Assembly: GCA_018971905.1 (NCBI GenBank)
Contig: JAGWZS010000087.1
Span: 1-7,616, forward strand
Source: Rhodospirillales bacterium
GTDB lineage: Bacteria > Pseudomonadota > Alphaproteobacteria > Acetobacterales > Acetobacteraceae
Length of the DNA: 7,616 nucleotides
Direction: 5' to 3'
Shown here: piece by piece, positions 6,481-7,616 of the stretch
Layout of the letters: every line of letters begins with the position of its first letter
Position numbering within the stretch: position 1 is the stretch's first letter
Translations under genes and position numbers: made by a program
The notes under the pieces: generated by a model
Databases searched by the model: none
What the model was told of the DNA's origin: nothing
The model's input: only the letters and a program-made list of their open reading frames with translations

Positions 6481-7616
6481 TTAACCAGAAAGCGTGTGTT
6501 CCACGATTCCGGGGGTGAGAATCTGCGGCAGAATTTCCGCCGCGCCGCCGGGCGGGTAATAAAGGTAAAGCGGCACGCCGGCGCGGTGGTTTGCTGCCAG
6601 CAGCGCGGTGATGGCGGGGTTGTGGTTTGTCCAGTCGCCCACCAGCACCGCCACATTCCTGGCCTTGAACAAGGCTTGCACCGGGGCGGTGGCCAGCGTC
6701 CCGTGTTCGTTCACCTGGCAGGTAATGCACCAGGCGGCGGTGAGGTCGATGAACACGGGCCGCCCGGCGGCGCGCAGGCTCGCGAGGCGGGCCGCGCTAT
6801 AGGGTTGCGCTCCGGGCAGGGTAAGGGCGGCGCCAGCGGGTGCGGCATGCAGAAACGGCAGCAGCGCCAAAACCGCCACCGCGAAAACCGGGCGGCGCGG
6901 CAGTGTGGCGCCCAAGACCAGCGCCCCCGCCGCCAGCAGCAAGAGGCCCGGCACGCCCGCCTGCCGGAACAGCACCCAGCCCAGCCAGGAAAAGGTGGCG
7001 AACATGGGCAAGGCGAGGATTTTCTGCGCCACCGCCATCCAGCGCCCCGGCCGGGGCAGGCATGCGGCCAGATACGGTGCCGCCGCCAGCAGCAGAATGG
7101 GCAAGGCCAGCCCCAGCCCCAGTGCCAGAAACAACCCCATGGCTGGCAGCGGCGGCAGGGCTAGGGCAGCGGCGATGGCGGCACCCATGAAGGGCGCGGT
7201 GCAGGGCGTGGCCACCAGCACCGCCAGCAAGCCGGTAAGGAAACTATGCTGTGCCGGAAGCCGCCCGATAAACCCCGGCATGGAGAGGTGAAACATCCCC
7301 GCCAGGCTTAGCCCTGCGGCCAGAATCACCCAGGCCGCCAGCGCCACGAAAATGGGTGACTGGAACTGGAACCCCCAAAACGCCGCCACGCCCAAAGCCC
7401 GCAGGCTCAGCAGCACCCCGCCGAGCGCGGCCATGGAACCCAGAACGCCCGCCGTGTAGCCCAAAGCCTCGCGCCTGATATGCCCATGCGCCGCGCCGCC
7501 CATCCGGGCGAAGGCCACCGCCTTCATCGCCAGCACAGGAAACACGCAGGGCATGAGATTCAGCAGCAATCCGCCCGCCAGCGCCAGCAGCCACCAGGGC
7601 GCATGGGGCGCGGGCG
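6481..7616 (-). CDS. ScsB/DsbD-type thiol:disulfide transmembrane reductase (partial)
   Basis: C-terminal part of a membrane protein that carries electrons from cytoplasmic thioredoxin to periplasmic thiol proteins. The frame stays open to the right edge, so the N-terminus, including any periplasmic domain, is outside; the apparent start at 7569 is an internal leucine codon. About 377 residues are visible. Residue numbers count from 7569. The membrane domain has about eight hydrophobic segments with the two redox cysteines C8 (NLMPCVFPVLAMKA) and C123 (VATPCTAPFMGA), each next to prolines as in DsbD. A periplasmic thioredoxin-like domain follows (about 250-362), with the active site AAWCITCQVNE (C281, C284), a DWTNHNPAI segment (312-320) and GVPLYLYY with the cis-proline P333. 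The GVPLYLYYPPGG end resembles ScsB/DsbD-like proteins of alphaproteobacteria. Likely substrates are periplasmic disulfide isomerases or cytochrome c maturation proteins. Confidence 0.88.
   Translation of the reverse strand, partial: PAPHAPWWLLALAGGLLLNLMPCVFPVLAMKAVAFARMGGAAHGHIRREALGYTAGVLGSMAALGGVLLSLRALGVAAFWGFQFQSPIFVALAAWVILAAGLSLAGMFHLSMPGFIGRLPAQHSFLTGLLAVLVATPCTAPFMGAAIAAALALPPLPAMGLFLALGLGLALPILLLAAAPYLAACLPRPGRWMAVAQKILALPMFATFSWLGWVLFRQAGVPGLLLLAAGALVLGATLPRRPVFAVAVLALLPFLHAAPAGAALTLPGAQPYSAARLASLRAAGRPVFIDLTAAWCITCQVNEHGTLATAPVQALFKARNVAVLVGDWTNHNPAITALLAANHRAGVPLYLYYPPGGAAEILPQILTPGIVEHTLSG

Noticed and set aside
6439..7291. Open frames on the + strand opposite the ScsB/DsbD-like gene
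   Set aside because: They are rich in Gln, Arg, Pro and Ala as expected from antisense of GC-rich membrane-protein codons, and show no domain or ribosome binding site.

Overview
The window looks like chromosomal sequence from a GC-rich alphaproteobacterium, most likely an Acetobacteraceae / Acidocella-Acidiphilium type organism. This is an inference from the GroEL and GroES sequences, a Rhodobacter-type phospholipid N-methyltransferase, and a groESL promoter combining an RpoH-like core with HrcA (CIRCE) operators. There is no sign of phage, insertion sequence, integron, CRISPR array or RNA gene. Most of it is housekeeping DNA with short intergenic gaps.

Layout. The left half reads rightward: the tail of an unidentified gene (1-60), a RidA-family enamine/imine deaminase (73-423) closed by a strong intrinsic terminator (464-489), a secreted CHAP-domain peptidoglycan-hydrolase-like protein with a very histidine-rich repeated N-terminal region (695-1609), and a nitroreductase-family flavoprotein (1686-2276). 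The right half reads leftward: a radical SAM/SPASM-like protein (3332-2322) convergent with the nitroreductase, groEL (5087-3441) and groES (5474-5181), a PmtA-like phosphatidylethanolamine N-methyltransferase (6399-5740), and the C-terminal part of a ScsB/DsbD-type thiol:disulfide transmembrane reductase that runs off the right edge (7616-6481).

Regulation. The best-resolved regulatory region lies upstream of groES. A CTTGAC / CTACAT promoter with a 17-nt spacer, of the sigma-32 kind used by alphaproteobacterial groE operons, sits between two CIRCE operators. One covers the predicted transcription start (5546-5572). The other, a perfect palindrome of a variant sequence, lies just upstream of the -35 (5609-5635). 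Their centres are 63 bp apart, six helical turns, which suggests co-operative HrcA binding or looping. A strong nested hairpin lies in the groES-groEL spacer, and a textbook terminator follows groEL.

How the genes fit together. groES-groEL form one operon for protein folding. RidA (reactive enamine clearance), the nitroreductase, the thiol-disulfide exchanger and the chaperonin could all be called stress or quality-control functions, but nothing shows that they are co-regulated. The two items most worth a second look are the double-CIRCE promoter and the four 12-residue His-rich repeats (RYTHETHYxHLA) in the secreted CHAP protein.
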